Shown: positions 25,571 to 34,516 of the stretch, piece by piece
Numbering within the stretch: position 1 is the stretch's first letter
How the letters are laid out: each line of letters starts with the position of its first letter
Origin: Candidatus Zixiibacteriota bacterium
GTDB lineage: Bacteria; Zixibacteria; MSB-5A5; GN15; FEB-12
Assembly: GCA_029860345.1 (NCBI GenBank)
Contig: JAOUBJ010000001.1
Coordinates: 124,001 to 188,000, forward strand
Reading direction: 5' to 3'
Length of the DNA stretch: 64,000 bases
Made by a program: the position numbers and the translations under genes
Notes under the pieces: model-generated
Told to the model about the DNA's origin: nothing
Database searches by the model: none
The model's input: the letters and a program-made list of their open reading frames with translations, nothing else

Positions 25571-25913
25571 CGCATTCTTGGCGCGCAGCCATGCCCCTTT
25601 GCAAGGGGATTTCTCTGCCTACATACTTCACAACATAACTCAATCAATCCACTATGACAACAACCGCCTGTCGCGGGTCCGAAGACGGACCCATCCTACG
25701 GGTCTGCGATAGAGATCCCAGACAAGTCAAAAGGCGTATCTTTTTTCAGAACAACTTAACCAAATCCCCGTAGAGTTATGCAGGCGTACCCCGCACGCCT
25801 TTTGGTCTCTGTTGTTTCCAACTTGCAGGGTTGGAAGGGGTCAGGGCACAACGAGAAATCGTGGTGTATAGGTGTGTTGAATTGTGAGTTTTTTTGCAGA
25901 AAGGGTATGTGTC
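25571..25913. other. Intergenic repeat mosaic, no gene
   Basis: It includes a hairpin GGGTCCG-AAGA-CGGACCC (25675-25692) followed by ACCC...GGGT. Its CCATCCTAC segment resembles the inverse of GTAGGGTGGGTCC at 3026-3038. No ORF with a ribosome site is supported. Confidence 0.5.
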
Positions 25914-28184
25914 GTGACAAAGAATCTTTCATGTATCTTATTGGGCTGTCTGGGCTTGGCAGGAATGGGATTAGTCCTGACCGACGGGTCCGCCATGGCA
26001 TCAACCGAATTCAAGCCGGTCTTCAATCCTAAACTGACGATTGAACGATCCGCGGCTCCGATCAAGATCGACGGTATACTGGATGACGCCGGTTGGCAAT
26101 CGGCCGGTCAGACCAGAAATTTCGTGGAGCGCTCACCCGGCGACATGACGGAGCCGGAAGTAAGGACAGATGCCTTTATCACCTACGATGAAGATAATCT
26201 GTATGTAGGCTTCTTTTGTTATGACGACCCCGCTACCATCCGTGCAACCATGTGCCAACGCGATGAGTTTGGCGGCGATGACGCCGTCGTGCTATTGGTC
26301 GACCCCTATGGGGATGCCACGTGGGCCTATGAGTTTTTCGTAAATCCGTATGGAATCCAGAAGGACCGCATGTGGACGAGCATTGGTGGTGAGGATGCCG
26401 GCTACGATCTCATTTGGGAATCAGCCGCTCAGATCACCGACTCGGGCTACCAGGTAGAGATAGCTGTCCCTTTTTCCAGTATGCGCTTTCCGGGCGGCGA
26501 CGTGCAGACATGGAAAGTCGATCTGTGGCGCAATCGCCCGCGCGAAAGTTTCAACCAGTACTCCTGGGCCGCCTATGATCGCAATGAACAGTGCTGGGTG
26601 TGTCAATGGGGCACGGTTGAAGGAATTGCCAATGTCCAGCCGGGCAAAGGTCTGGAAATACTGCCTACACTGGTGGCCAATCAGTCCGGCCGGATTTCTG
26701 AAACTGGAGAAGGCTTCGATAACAGCAAAGTGGATGGCGAAGCCTCGCTGGCAGCCAAGTACTCGGTGTCATCGGATGTGACCGTCGAAGCAGCCTACAA
26801 TCCGGATTTCAGTCAGATCGAAGCCGACGCCGGTCAGATCGATGTCAACAGCACGATCTCCCTTATGTATCCGGAGCGACGTCCCTTCTTCCAGGAAGGC
26901 TCGGATATTTTCCGAACGTTGTTCATGTCGTTCTATACGCGATCGGTCAACGACCCTCAATTCACGGCCAAACTGACCGGTCGGGGGGATCGCAGCAATA
27001 TCGGTTTCCTCACTGCAGTGGATGAGAACACGCCATACATGATCCCGATGCCGCTACGCAGTATTGTGCTCAACTCGGGCCGTAGCGTGGTCAATGTTCT
27101 GCGTGGAAATCGATCCCTGGGTACCAGTTCCCAGCTTGGTTTCATGGTGACCGACCGACGTTTCGAGAACGACGGTTCCGGTACCATAATGGCTCTCGAC
27201 GGTAACATTCGGCTATCGCAAAACTATCGGGTCGACGGACAGTTTGTTTTTTCGCACACGCAAGAGCCGGACGACTCCGCCATGACGGCAGGTCTGGAAA
27301 GCTTTACCTTTGACAAAGGCACCAAGACTGCGGCCTTCGATGGTGAATCATATACCGGTGGCGCTTTTATCACTCGGTTTATTCGCGAGGCGCGGGCGTT
27401 CAATTTCACCGTTGACTTCAACCAGGTAGATCGGACCTATCGAACGCAGACCGGTTATGACCCCTGGAACGATTACCGAAATCTCACTTTCCGTGGATAC
27501 TACAATATATTCATGGAGTCCGGACTGTTCGAACGTATCTCCCCCAACGGTTTTGTCTTTCATCGCTGGAACTTCGACGGCGACCGGCGCAACCGCCAAT
27601 TTGGTGGCGGTCTCAACGGAGAGCTCAGGCTGGCCCAAACCTACTTCGGTCTGAACTTTGAAAGCGGTTCGGAGCTTTGGCTCGATGTGCAGTACGACGA
27701 TCTTTGGTCGGCCAGTATGGATCTTGGCAGTCGGCTGAACGATCAGCTCGGCTTTAACTTCCGCATTCGACATGGTCGCGGTATCGCCTATCGTACTGGC
27801 GGCAAAGGAGAGGAATGGTCGATCACCGCCGGTTTGAACCTCAAGCCGCTCGACCGACTGACTATTGCACCCAATTACCGTTTCAGCAAGAGTACCCATG
27901 TCGATACCGATGAGGAACTATACCGCCAGTACATCGCCCGCACCCGGTTCGGTTTTCAGGCAACGCGAGAGCTGTCCGTTCGCTTGGTGGTACAGTACGA
28001 CGATTTCTATCGTCATTGGGACATAGACCCACTTTTGACGTACCGGCTAAGTCCGTTTTCGGTCTTCTATCTCGGCTCGACCTTTGATTACAGTGAATTC
28101 TCAAACGTGAACGACGACAGGACACAGTGGAAGCAATCGCAGAGGCAGTTCTTCATGAAACTGCAGTATCTGTTCCAAACGTAA
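25914..28184 (+). CDS. CBM9-like domain protein with DUF5916-type outer-membrane barrel
   Basis: About 756 residues. GTG 25914 has AAGGG 8 nt upstream; an in-frame GTG at 25884 lacks one. The signal peptide runs to about residue 29 (GSAMA). Residues about 38-240 match the carbohydrate-binding family 9-like fold: PIKIDGILDDAGWQSA, ITYDEDNLYVGFFCYD, DDAVVLLVDPYGD, and YQVEIAVPFSSMRF. The remaining 480 residues are strand-rich with FNPDFSQIEADAGQID and MYPERRPFFQEGSDIF, the hallmark of DUF5916, ending in FFMKLQYLFQT with a C-terminal aromatic-like barrel signal. It is probably an outer-membrane protein that binds a glycan or peptide. A strong terminator follows. Confidence 0.8.
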   Translation: MTKNLSCILLGCLGLAGMGLVLTDGSAMASTEFKPVFNPKLTIERSAAPIKIDGILDDAGWQSAGQTRNFVERSPGDMTEPEVRTDAFITYDEDNLYVGFFCYDDPATIRATMCQRDEFGGDDAVVLLVDPYGDATWAYEFFVNPYGIQKDRMWTSIGGEDAGYDLIWESAAQITDSGYQVEIAVPFSSMRFPGGDVQTWKVDLWRNRPRESFNQYSWAAYDRNEQCWVCQWGTVEGIANVQPGKGLEILPTLVANQSGRISETGEGFDNSKVDGEASLAAKYSVSSDVTVEAAYNPDFSQIEADAGQIDVNSTISLMYPERRPFFQEGSDIFRTLFMSFYTRSVNDPQFTAKLTGRGDRSNIGFLTAVDENTPYMIPMPLRSIVLNSGRSVVNVLRGNRSLGTSSQLGFMVTDRRFENDGSGTIMALDGNIRLSQNYRVDGQFVFSHTQEPDDSAMTAGLESFTFDKGTKTAAFDGESYTGGAFITRFIREARAFNFTVDFNQVDRTYRTQTGYDPWNDYRNLTFRGYYNIFMESGLFERISPNGFVFHRWNFDGDRRNRQFGGGLNGELRLAQTYFGLNFESGSELWLDVQYDDLWSASMDLGSRLNDQLGFNFRIRHGRGIAYRTGGKGEEWSITAGLNLKPLDRLTIAPNYRFSKSTHVDTDEELYRQYIARTRFGFQATRELSVRLVVQYDDFYRHWDIDPLLTYRLSPFSVFYLGSTFDYSEFSNVNDDRTQWKQSQRQFFMKLQYLFQT

Positions 28185-28233
28185 GGTAGCTGTCGTAAAC
28201 CTGAGCGTTCAACACGCGACACCAAACAAAGAA

Positions 28234-28269
28234 GCTCGCCGTGGACACCATGCCACGGCGAGCCTTTTT
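28234..28269 (+). terminator. Rho-independent terminator between convergent genes
   Basis: GCTCGCCGTGG / CCACGGCGAGC forms a perfect 11-bp stem with an 8-nt loop, followed by TTTTTA. It serves the plus-strand gene and may act weakly in reverse (TTCTTT). Confidence 0.9.
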
Positions 28270-28289
28270 ACTATATGGTTAGGATTGTG

Positions 28290-29756
28290 TTATCTAAGGT
28301 CATTGCGACGGAACGACACGAAGGCTCCGACAAAACTGAACATGATCCCGAATGCCAGCAGACCAACATCGGTCACGACCGGTTGGACGACCTCGGACAA
28401 GGGCTGGGCGGGTGGCGTGAAGGTCGGTCGGCCGGACAGGTCGAGGCCGTCGTTTTCGCGAGAAGTGCCGACCTTGACCCCTTCCTCACAACCGATCTGA
28501 ATCATGACTCCCCCGACCTGGCCGGACTCCGATTGATTCTCTTCGACGTAGCTATTGAACTCGTTGCGGTATTGGTTCAGGGCGCTCTCGTAACGGGGTT
28601 TCATCGATATATCAGTTCCGGCCAGAGTCATAGCAGCTAGCTGATAAGCCGAGGCCGGTGAAAACCGAGAGAGCGACAGGCCCAGCTTCTGCTGTGTTTC
28701 CTTCCTGTGCCGCCAGTCTTCCAACAGACGAGCCTCGTATTCTTCGATCTCAGTCTGAACGAGCTTTCGAGCCGCATCTTCCTCCTTCATCCGCGCCCAC
28801 ATCGCCTCTTCATCGAATTCATCATCACCTATCGTCGCCTGATCTTCATCTATCCTGGCGTTATCCAGGAGTCGCTTTTCCATATCGGCGTAGAACTGGG
28901 TCCATCGATCCTGGGCATAACCGTCTCGCTGACCTTCGATCTCCGCCCGTTGCGGCACATGGACGACTTGCCCGGCCGCCATCACCGAGGCCCGAGGGAT
29001 GATCAGCACCAGGACGACCCACACGACCAACGATAACAGGAACGAAGAACTGGAACGCCTGGTCAGCGAAGAGATGAAAACACCCATCACGATGAACAGT
29101 GAGATGTACAAGATTGAGATGCCGACCAACAGGACGACCTTACTCCAATCGGCGCCGGTCAGAGGTATCTTGAACATCATGACCAGGAGCAGGCTCAGCA
29201 ATATCGGAATGCATACCGGCACGACCAAGCCCAACCAGGTGCCGACACACTTGGCTACCAGATACTGGGTGCGTGGAACGGCGTTGGCGAAAACCATCCG
29301 AAGGGTTCCCTGTTCACGCTCGCCGTTGACGGCGTCGTAGGTAAACAGGATTGCGAACAGCGCAAATACGACTTGCACGATGAAGGCAAAGTCGACGAAT
29401 CTGAAGACCGCAAACACCGGGTCGTCCGAGTAGGCCGAGTTGCGCAGTTTGACCGAATTGTCGGCGCTTACTTCCGACCAGCGACCGACGTCGTAGCCCA
29501 GCCCGGAGACAAACACCTGCATCGGGTCCACGGAGCGGTAGCCCTTGTCGTACAGATTGTGCCACGATGTCTGTTCCAGAATCCGTTGATCCGAAAGATT
29601 GGTGGCTGTTTCATATTGCTTGACCCCCTCCCGATATTCCTGGATGCCGATGTAGACACTCAGCAAGAGCAGCACCGACAATACGGCAAAGGTAGCAGCG
29701 AACTTGGGACTCAGTATCACGGCGCGCAGTTCTTTTCGAACCAAAGTTGTAAACAT
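28290..29756 (-). CDS. ABC-2 type transporter permease (paralogue B)
   Basis: 488 residues from ATG 29756, with AAGGGAAG upstream (a GTG at 29774 is possible). About six membrane segments: one near 13-33, then a 150-residue extracytoplasmic region, then a cluster (about 110-260) including VVFALFAILFTYDAVNGEREQGTLRMVF. The motif ExGTLRmvfAnavpRtqylvaK is shared with ABC-2 permeases that have large outer loops. A second long outer region (about 265-450) is acidic. It is paralogous to the gene immediately upstream. The last gene of a five-gene exporter operon; the two permeases probably pair with the ATPase. The substrate is unknown. Confidence 0.82.
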   Translation of the reverse strand: MFTTLVRKELRAVILSPKFAATFAVLSVLLLLSVYIGIQEYREGVKQYETATNLSDQRILEQTSWHNLYDKGYRSVDPMQVFVSGLGYDVGRWSEVSADNSVKLRNSAYSDDPVFAVFRFVDFAFIVQVVFALFAILFTYDAVNGEREQGTLRMVFANAVPRTQYLVAKCVGTWLGLVVPVCIPILLSLLLVMMFKIPLTGADWSKVVLLVGISILYISLFIVMGVFISSLTRRSSSSFLLSLVVWVVLVLIIPRASVMAAGQVVHVPQRAEIEGQRDGYAQDRWTQFYADMEKRLLDNARIDEDQATIGDDEFDEEAMWARMKEEDAARKLVQTEIEEYEARLLEDWRHRKETQQKLGLSLSRFSPASAYQLAAMTLAGTDISMKPRYESALNQYRNEFNSYVEENQSESGQVGGVMIQIGCEEGVKVGTSRENDGLDLSGRPTFTPPAQPLSEVVQPVVTDVGLLAFGIMFSFVGAFVSFRRNDLR

Positions 29757-29777
29757 GTTTTGTCTTCCCTTCACTGG

Positions 29778-31196
29778 TTATCTGGCGTCGTACCGTCTGA
29801 AGGCAACAAAGGAGGCGGCAAAGAACAGAATGTTCAGCAAACCCAACAGTCCCATGTCACCGGTGGCTGCTTGCAGGCTGTCCGGTACCGACGGCGGCTC
29901 GTAGACAAAGGCAGGGAGCTCGTTTGGATCTATCGGCTCTTCCTCCTCCTCTTCACCGTCCATTTTCACTTTGAACACCATCATGCGGCCGCCGACATTC
30001 ATTCCTGTTTTTTCTTTGAGAAAGGCCGCATAGATTTTCTGATAGGCCATCGCCTGATCGTAGTACCTGTTCTTTAGCCCAAGCGATGTACCTGACAACT
30101 CTTCGGTGGCCAACGTTAACGACGCGACCGGCGACAGCCGAGCCAGGTTGAAGGCAACCGCCTGCTGCACTTTTTGCCGGTTGTAACGTTCTTCGTTGAG
30201 TTGAGCCGTGTACAGGTTCATTTTTTCATCACGGATGGCGGTCAGGCTGTCCATGTACTTATTGAACACATTCATCATCTGCTCAACATCCTGCGTTTCC
30301 GGACCTTTGAAAGAAGCCATGCCGTGCCGGAAATCCTTCCACAACTGCGATGCATACGACGCTTTTTTGGCGCCTACCTCATCGACTGAGGGAACGTCAA
30401 CGGCCCGACCGGCCAGCAACACCGAGGCGCGCGGAATTATCAACACGCCGACTATCCACACCACCAGCAGGAGTAAGAACGAGCTGGATGTACGTTGGGT
30501 AGTTGTCGAGATAAACATCGATATGGTCAAAAAGACACCAAAGTAGAGCATACCGGTCAGAATGATCAACCCCAGACGCCACCAGTCGGCCGCCGCCATC
30601 GGCACGCCCATCAGCGGCAGCAGCAGGCAGCCGATGCCGAGCGCAACCAGTAACGACACCGAGAGGGCGGCAAACGAGCCGAGCAGTTTACCCATTATCA
30701 ATGTAGAGCGTGGCACGGCGTTGGCCAGCGCCAGTTTTAGGGTCCCTCGTTCCTTCTCGCCGCTTATCGCATCGTAGCCCAACAAGATCGCGAACAACGA
30801 CAATACAACGGTGAATATGAAACTTAGATCGAGAAAACGGAAGACGGCGAAGATAGGTTCTTCGTTGAAACGACTGTCGTGCGACGCCAACTCTCCCCTG
30901 GCCTCTACCTCGGTGGTTCGCCCGATGTCATTGGATACTCCCGTGACTAAGGCGGCCAATGGTTGCGGCGGCAGGAAAATTCTGTTTTGGCGCACCATCA
31001 GCCAATCGGTGACGCCCTCCAACTGTTGCAGATTCTCCGCCTTGGCCGCCTGGTAATGGTCGACTGAAACTTTGTAGTTGGCCGCTCCTATGTAGAACGA
31101 CAACACAATCAGGATGGCACAAACGGCGAAGGTCAGGGCGAACTTAGTTGAGCCGATCATTTCGCGCATCTCTTTGTCAATAATTACTCGTAACAT
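29778..31196 (-). CDS. ABC-2 type transporter permease (paralogue A)
   Basis: 472 residues. It has the same layout as the next gene: an N-terminal segment near 19-39, an outer loop, a block of five segments (about 125-265), and a long outer domain (about 270-440). It shares FAILLGYDAISGEKERGTLKLALANAVPRSTLI (residues about 137-170) with its paralogue, and a C-terminal membrane helix. The two genes are separated by about 20 nt, consistent with tandem duplication and later specialisation into a heterodimer. The ATPase gene lies 14 nt upstream. Confidence 0.82.
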   Translation of the reverse strand: MLRVIIDKEMREMIGSTKFALTFAVCAILIVLSFYIGAANYKVSVDHYQAAKAENLQQLEGVTDWLMVRQNRIFLPPQPLAALVTGVSNDIGRTTEVEARGELASHDSRFNEEPIFAVFRFLDLSFIFTVVLSLFAILLGYDAISGEKERGTLKLALANAVPRSTLIMGKLLGSFAALSVSLLVALGIGCLLLPLMGVPMAAADWWRLGLIILTGMLYFGVFLTISMFISTTTQRTSSSFLLLLVVWIVGVLIIPRASVLLAGRAVDVPSVDEVGAKKASYASQLWKDFRHGMASFKGPETQDVEQMMNVFNKYMDSLTAIRDEKMNLYTAQLNEERYNRQKVQQAVAFNLARLSPVASLTLATEELSGTSLGLKNRYYDQAMAYQKIYAAFLKEKTGMNVGGRMMVFKVKMDGEEEEEEPIDPNELPAFVYEPPSVPDSLQAATGDMGLLGLLNILFFAASFVAFRRYDAR

Positions 31197-31210
31197 AGCT
31201 GACCTCCACC

Positions 31211-31999
31211 TCAGTTTTGCAACTGGGCTTGTCGACCGGCGATGTATTGCATGTATACATCTTCCAGGTTATGCCCGACCATGGCAGCGGCGGCCTCCTG
31301 CATGATGAGGCGACCCTCGTTCATGATTGCAATAACATCGGCGATCTCTTTGGCGCGAAAAATGTCGTGCGTCGACATCAGGATTGCTTTGCCTTCATCG
31401 CGGAGATTCTCCAGAAGACGTATGAAATCGTGCCCGGCTTTGGGGTCCAGTCCGGATGTGGGCTCGTCCAGCAATATGGCCGGTGCGTCCTTGAGAATGG
31501 CGATAGCGATTCCGCACTTCTGACGCATCCCCTTGGAGAACCCTTTCAACCTTTTGTCGTGCACGGATTCATCCAAACCTACGCGACGCAACACGTCGCG
31601 GTAATCGTCCCTGGTATACTCGGTCTTACCACCCAGTTGGGCGAAGAAATCCAGATTCTGCAGAGCAGTGAAATTGGGATAGAGCATGACGTTTTCGCTG
31701 ACGAAGGCGACCTGCTCCTTGGCCCGCAGTGGTTCCTGGTGAGACACCACGCCGTTGATGCGCGCCTCGCCGGAAGTGGGTTCTATCAGGTTGAGGAACA
31801 GGTTTATGGTGGTCGTCTTGCCGGCTCCGTTGCCGCCCAACATGGCAAACACCTGGCCCGGTTGCACGCTGAAGCTGACATGATCGAGGGCCAGCAAGCC
31901 GTCCTCATATCGCTTGGTCAGGTTCACCGCCTCAAGACGAGGTTGCGGGTTTATGGGAAGTTTATCACTCATGGGAATCATCTCTATGTTTAGGTTCAT
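31211..31999 (-). CDS. ABC transporter ATP-binding protein
   Basis: 262 residues. Walker A GGNGAGKTT, Q-loop region, signature FSKGMRQK (a variant of LSGGQ), Walker B AILLDEPTSGLDP and the H-loop STHD are visible. The variant signature and GLDPK are typical of ABC-2 exporter ATPases. Its ATG at 31999 overlaps the stop of the upstream gene (TAATG), so translation is coupled. An internal ATG at about 31972 (MSDK) is an alternative start. Confidence 0.9.
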   Translation of the reverse strand: MNLNIEMIPMSDKLPINPQPRLEAVNLTKRYEDGLLALDHVSFSVQPGQVFAMLGGNGAGKTTTINLFLNLIEPTSGEARINGVVSHQEPLRAKEQVAFVSENVMLYPNFTALQNLDFFAQLGGKTEYTRDDYRDVLRRVGLDESVHDKRLKGFSKGMRQKCGIAIAILKDAPAILLDEPTSGLDPKAGHDFIRLLENLRDEGKAILMSTHDIFRAKEIADVIAIMNEGRLIMQEAAAAMVGHNLEDVYMQYIAGRQAQLQN

Positions 32000-33501
32000 T
32001 ATTTTTTGGATAGGCGCGTTCCATACACTACGATTCCACCGACCAGGGTCAAAAGCAGTGTCACGATGGCCACGGTACCGATGACGTTGGTTTCGGCACG
32101 CACTTCAACGATTATGATCTTATCTTCAGAAGAGATAGGTTGACCGTTGGACATACCGCTGGTGCGCAACCTCACTTCATACTTGCCGGGTGCGATGTCG
32201 GCCGGCGGTGTGAAGGTCAACTCGACCGGCGCATCACGGCCGATTTCCAGGGATGACACGCTGGACGGTTCGATTGATTTGGTCCAGTTCAACGGCAGGT
32301 CGACCTTGAATTCAATGTTGTTGATGCTATGACTGCCTTCGTTGAACACCTCTAGTTTCATTTGTGCAGTTTCATCTGGGTCGATAGCGTGATAGAGTTG
32401 AGGCAAACGTACCATTAGTTCACCCACCCCCCGGGTCACCAGATCGAGCCTTACGTAACCGACATCCAGCGCCTTGATCTCGTCCTCGGTCCATCGTCGT
32501 GATTGCAGGTCGCCTATGTCGCGCGCATGGTCCCTCGGCAATATCAATACAAAGAAGGGTATAGGCGTGTCCATGGGCACGTTGGCGCTGGGACGGTCGG
32601 GCAGCTCCACTTTCAGTGCGGCTCGTTTGGTGCGTGCGCTCTCAGTAAACTTCACCTGGCTGAGACGCACGGAACCGGTCGGCGCCTTAAAGTAGCGTCC
32701 GATCTCGCGCGGAAGATTGACCACCTCCAGGCTAAAGGTATTACTGCTACCGGAGAACGACTCCAGTGTCAGATCGAACGATGAGGAGCTCCCAAGCTCC
32801 ACCTCTTGTGAAAACTGTTCCGACTGCACCAAGACGCGGTCGACCGACGCATCCTTCTGAAGATATATTTTCATTTCACGCATGGCGCCGTTGGCATAGA
32901 TCATTGATACCGTAACGGCGTCGAGGTCCTCAAGCAATGCGAAATCCAATTCGGTCGGCTGACCGTGCACGAGTTGGTCGATCTTCGCTTCATAGGGTTG
33001 ACTGATTATGGCGCCCACTCCGTTGAGGATGGACACGTAAACATTGTTAACGACATCCGGCTGCAGCGAGCGAAATAGAGCGTCGTCGACACTGAGAAGT
33101 TTCTCGAACTCAGCTGATCCGCCGGAAGCATTGGCCAGCGTCAACCGCACATGCTTGGAACCGTCGGACGCCTGGTACTTTACCGCTCCCTTAACGGTCA
33201 CGTACTGTTTCTCAAACAGAACGGCCAGCAGTGACTGTTGATAATTCACCTCGGCATCGGTGAAGACGGCTCGGGCCCTATCGAATTCGAGTTGTGTGAT
33301 GAGACCTTTTTGGAACAACTGTTGCTGCCGCTCAAACTCGGTGCTGGCTGTCTCGAAGGCCTGCCGCGAACGCTTCAAACCCAGCAAGCGATAGGTATCA
33401 TCACGTTGGTTGAAGGGATTGGAAGACTGAGCGGCCACCGACCCAACACAGATCAGGACCAGCCAACCGGCGAGCAGCATGTATGACTTTAGCGTCTTCA
33501 T
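31999..33501 (-). CDS. Secreted NEW3-domain protein with C-terminal membrane anchor
   Basis: 500 residues. The signal peptide ends near VAAQ (residue 25). A charged helical segment (about 35-90, with QQQLFQKGLITQLEFDRARAVF) is like the hairpins of outer-membrane efflux proteins. Beta-rich domains follow, then an NPCBM-associated NEW3-type domain (about 370-465, containing MKLEVFNEGSHSINNIEF and VELTFTPPADIAPGKYEVRL). A terminal membrane helix (about 473-494) is followed by RLSKK. The order signal-extracytoplasmic-helix implies a periplasmic protein anchored in the inner membrane. NEW3 proteins often accompany ABC-2 exporters; it may present the substrate to the transporter. Confidence 0.75.
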   Translation of the reverse strand: MKTLKSYMLLAGWLVLICVGSVAAQSSNPFNQRDDTYRLLGLKRSRQAFETASTEFERQQQLFQKGLITQLEFDRARAVFTDAEVNYQQSLLAVLFEKQYVTVKGAVKYQASDGSKHVRLTLANASGGSAEFEKLLSVDDALFRSLQPDVVNNVYVSILNGVGAIISQPYEAKIDQLVHGQPTELDFALLEDLDAVTVSMIYANGAMREMKIYLQKDASVDRVLVQSEQFSQEVELGSSSSFDLTLESFSGSSNTFSLEVVNLPREIGRYFKAPTGSVRLSQVKFTESARTKRAALKVELPDRPSANVPMDTPIPFFVLILPRDHARDIGDLQSRRWTEDEIKALDVGYVRLDLVTRGVGELMVRLPQLYHAIDPDETAQMKLEVFNEGSHSINNIEFKVDLPLNWTKSIEPSSVSSLEIGRDAPVELTFTPPADIAPGKYEVRLRTSGMSNGQPISSEDKIIIVEVRAETNVIGTVAIVTLLLTLVGGIVVYGTRLSKK

Positions 33502-33508
33502 AATAACA

Positions 33509-34363
33509 CTACCCGGACTTCTTCATCATCATGGGCTGGTTTTTTGCCTTGGCAAACGACACCGTATGCTCACCTCCATCGCGCATGTATACGAGCGTCA
33601 CCTTGGTCCCGACTTTGATTGATTCAAACTGTTTGCGGAATGCTTCGCCATCGGACACCGCTTCACCCTGGCAGGATACCAGTCGATCCCCTTCCTTGAG
33701 CGGGTCGCCGGTCAGCTCCGTCTGAGCATTGCCGATAACCATCATCACATCGACACCACCGTCCTTCTCAATGAAAAGGACTCCGGCTTCCATAGCCAGG
33801 ATCGGGTCCGGCCCATCGCCGGAGTTAATCGTTTCCACTTTTGTAATCTGGGGACCCTTTTCGTCACCGTTCATTGTCATAGTCTTGGTAAAGCTGCCAC
33901 CTTCGCCTTTACCTTCCGGCGGAGTTCCGTCGGACGTCATCATCATAACCCGATGCCCACCTCCCTGCTGTTGATCTTCCGGTTTAGGGAATGAGACGAT
34001 CTGCATGTCCTTGCCTCGCTTGATTCCGAACTCCACTGTTTCTCCGGCCTTGAGTGCATCGTAATTGGTGCGCAGGTCGGCAATGGCCTTCAGCCGCTTG
34101 CCGTTCATCATCAGTATTCGGTCTCCCTCTTTCAGGTCAACCTTGCGAAACTCTTTCGGAATATTCTCGCCTGTTGGCATCATATCGATCTTGAGGTTTT
34201 TGCCGTCGGTCATAATCACGGCCCCCAGACCCGGCAGAAAAAAGGCGTCATCGGCGCTGAACGAGACTGATTTGGTTTGACTGTTCGCAGTCGGGGCACC
34301 GAAAAACCCCATGCACAAACACAGGGTGGCGGCGATCAGCAGTGGCAGAGCGCGAACTCTCAT
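33509..34363 (-). CDS. Secreted protein with two PDZ-like domains
   Basis: 284 residues from ATG 34363 with AGGAG 6 nt upstream. The signal peptide ends near ANSQ. A first PDZ-like unit (about 45-120: GLGAVIM, FRKVDLKEGDRILMMNGKRL) is followed by a Met- and Gly-rich linker with GGGHRVMMMTSDG. A second unit (about 180-265) has LFIEKDGG, GDPLKEGDRLVSCQGEAV and GTKVTLVYMRDG. No protease domain. It ends NQPMMMKKSG; the Met-rich patches could bind metal. It is the first gene of the exporter operon, divergent from the kinase. Confidence 0.75.
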   Translation of the reverse strand: MRVRALPLLIAATLCLCMGFFGAPTANSQTKSVSFSADDAFFLPGLGAVIMTDGKNLKIDMMPTGENIPKEFRKVDLKEGDRILMMNGKRLKAIADLRTNYDALKAGETVEFGIKRGKDMQIVSFPKPEDQQQGGGHRVMMMTSDGTPPEGKGEGGSFTKTMTMNGDEKGPQITKVETINSGDGPDPILAMEAGVLFIEKDGGVDVMMVIGNAQTELTGDPLKEGDRLVSCQGEAVSDGEAFRKQFESIKVGTKVTLVYMRDGGEHTVSFAKAKNQPMMMKKSG

Positions 34364-34441
34364 TGAAAACTCCTTTGGTAACACTTGTTGCAAACTTCTT
34401 TGATCTGGCTCTAACTTACGGTAGTCAGGCTAACCGGTGTA

Positions 34442-34485
34442 GTTAATCACTGTTAGCGAAAGTTAAGAAATGTTAATGGCTGTTG
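34442..34485. promoter_or_regulatory. Helically phased GTTA box array
   Basis: GTTA occurs at 34442, 34452, 34462 and 34472, with GTTG at 34482: every 10 bp exactly. OmpR-family response regulators bind direct repeats of about 10-11 bp on one DNA face. The last box overlaps the -35 of the kinase promoter. Two inverse TAAC motifs lie at 34412 and 34431. The neighbouring response regulator is the obvious candidate ligand. Confidence 0.6.
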
Positions 34486-34510
34486 GCAGATAACCACACC
34501 TGCGTATATT
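34483..34510 (+). promoter_or_regulatory. Promoter of histidine kinase, leaderless geometry
   Basis: TTGGCA (34483-34488), 16 nt, TATATT (34505-34510). The kinase ATG starts 7 nt after the -10 box, so the transcript should start at the ATG. Confidence 0.55.
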
Positions 34511-34516
34511 AGACAC

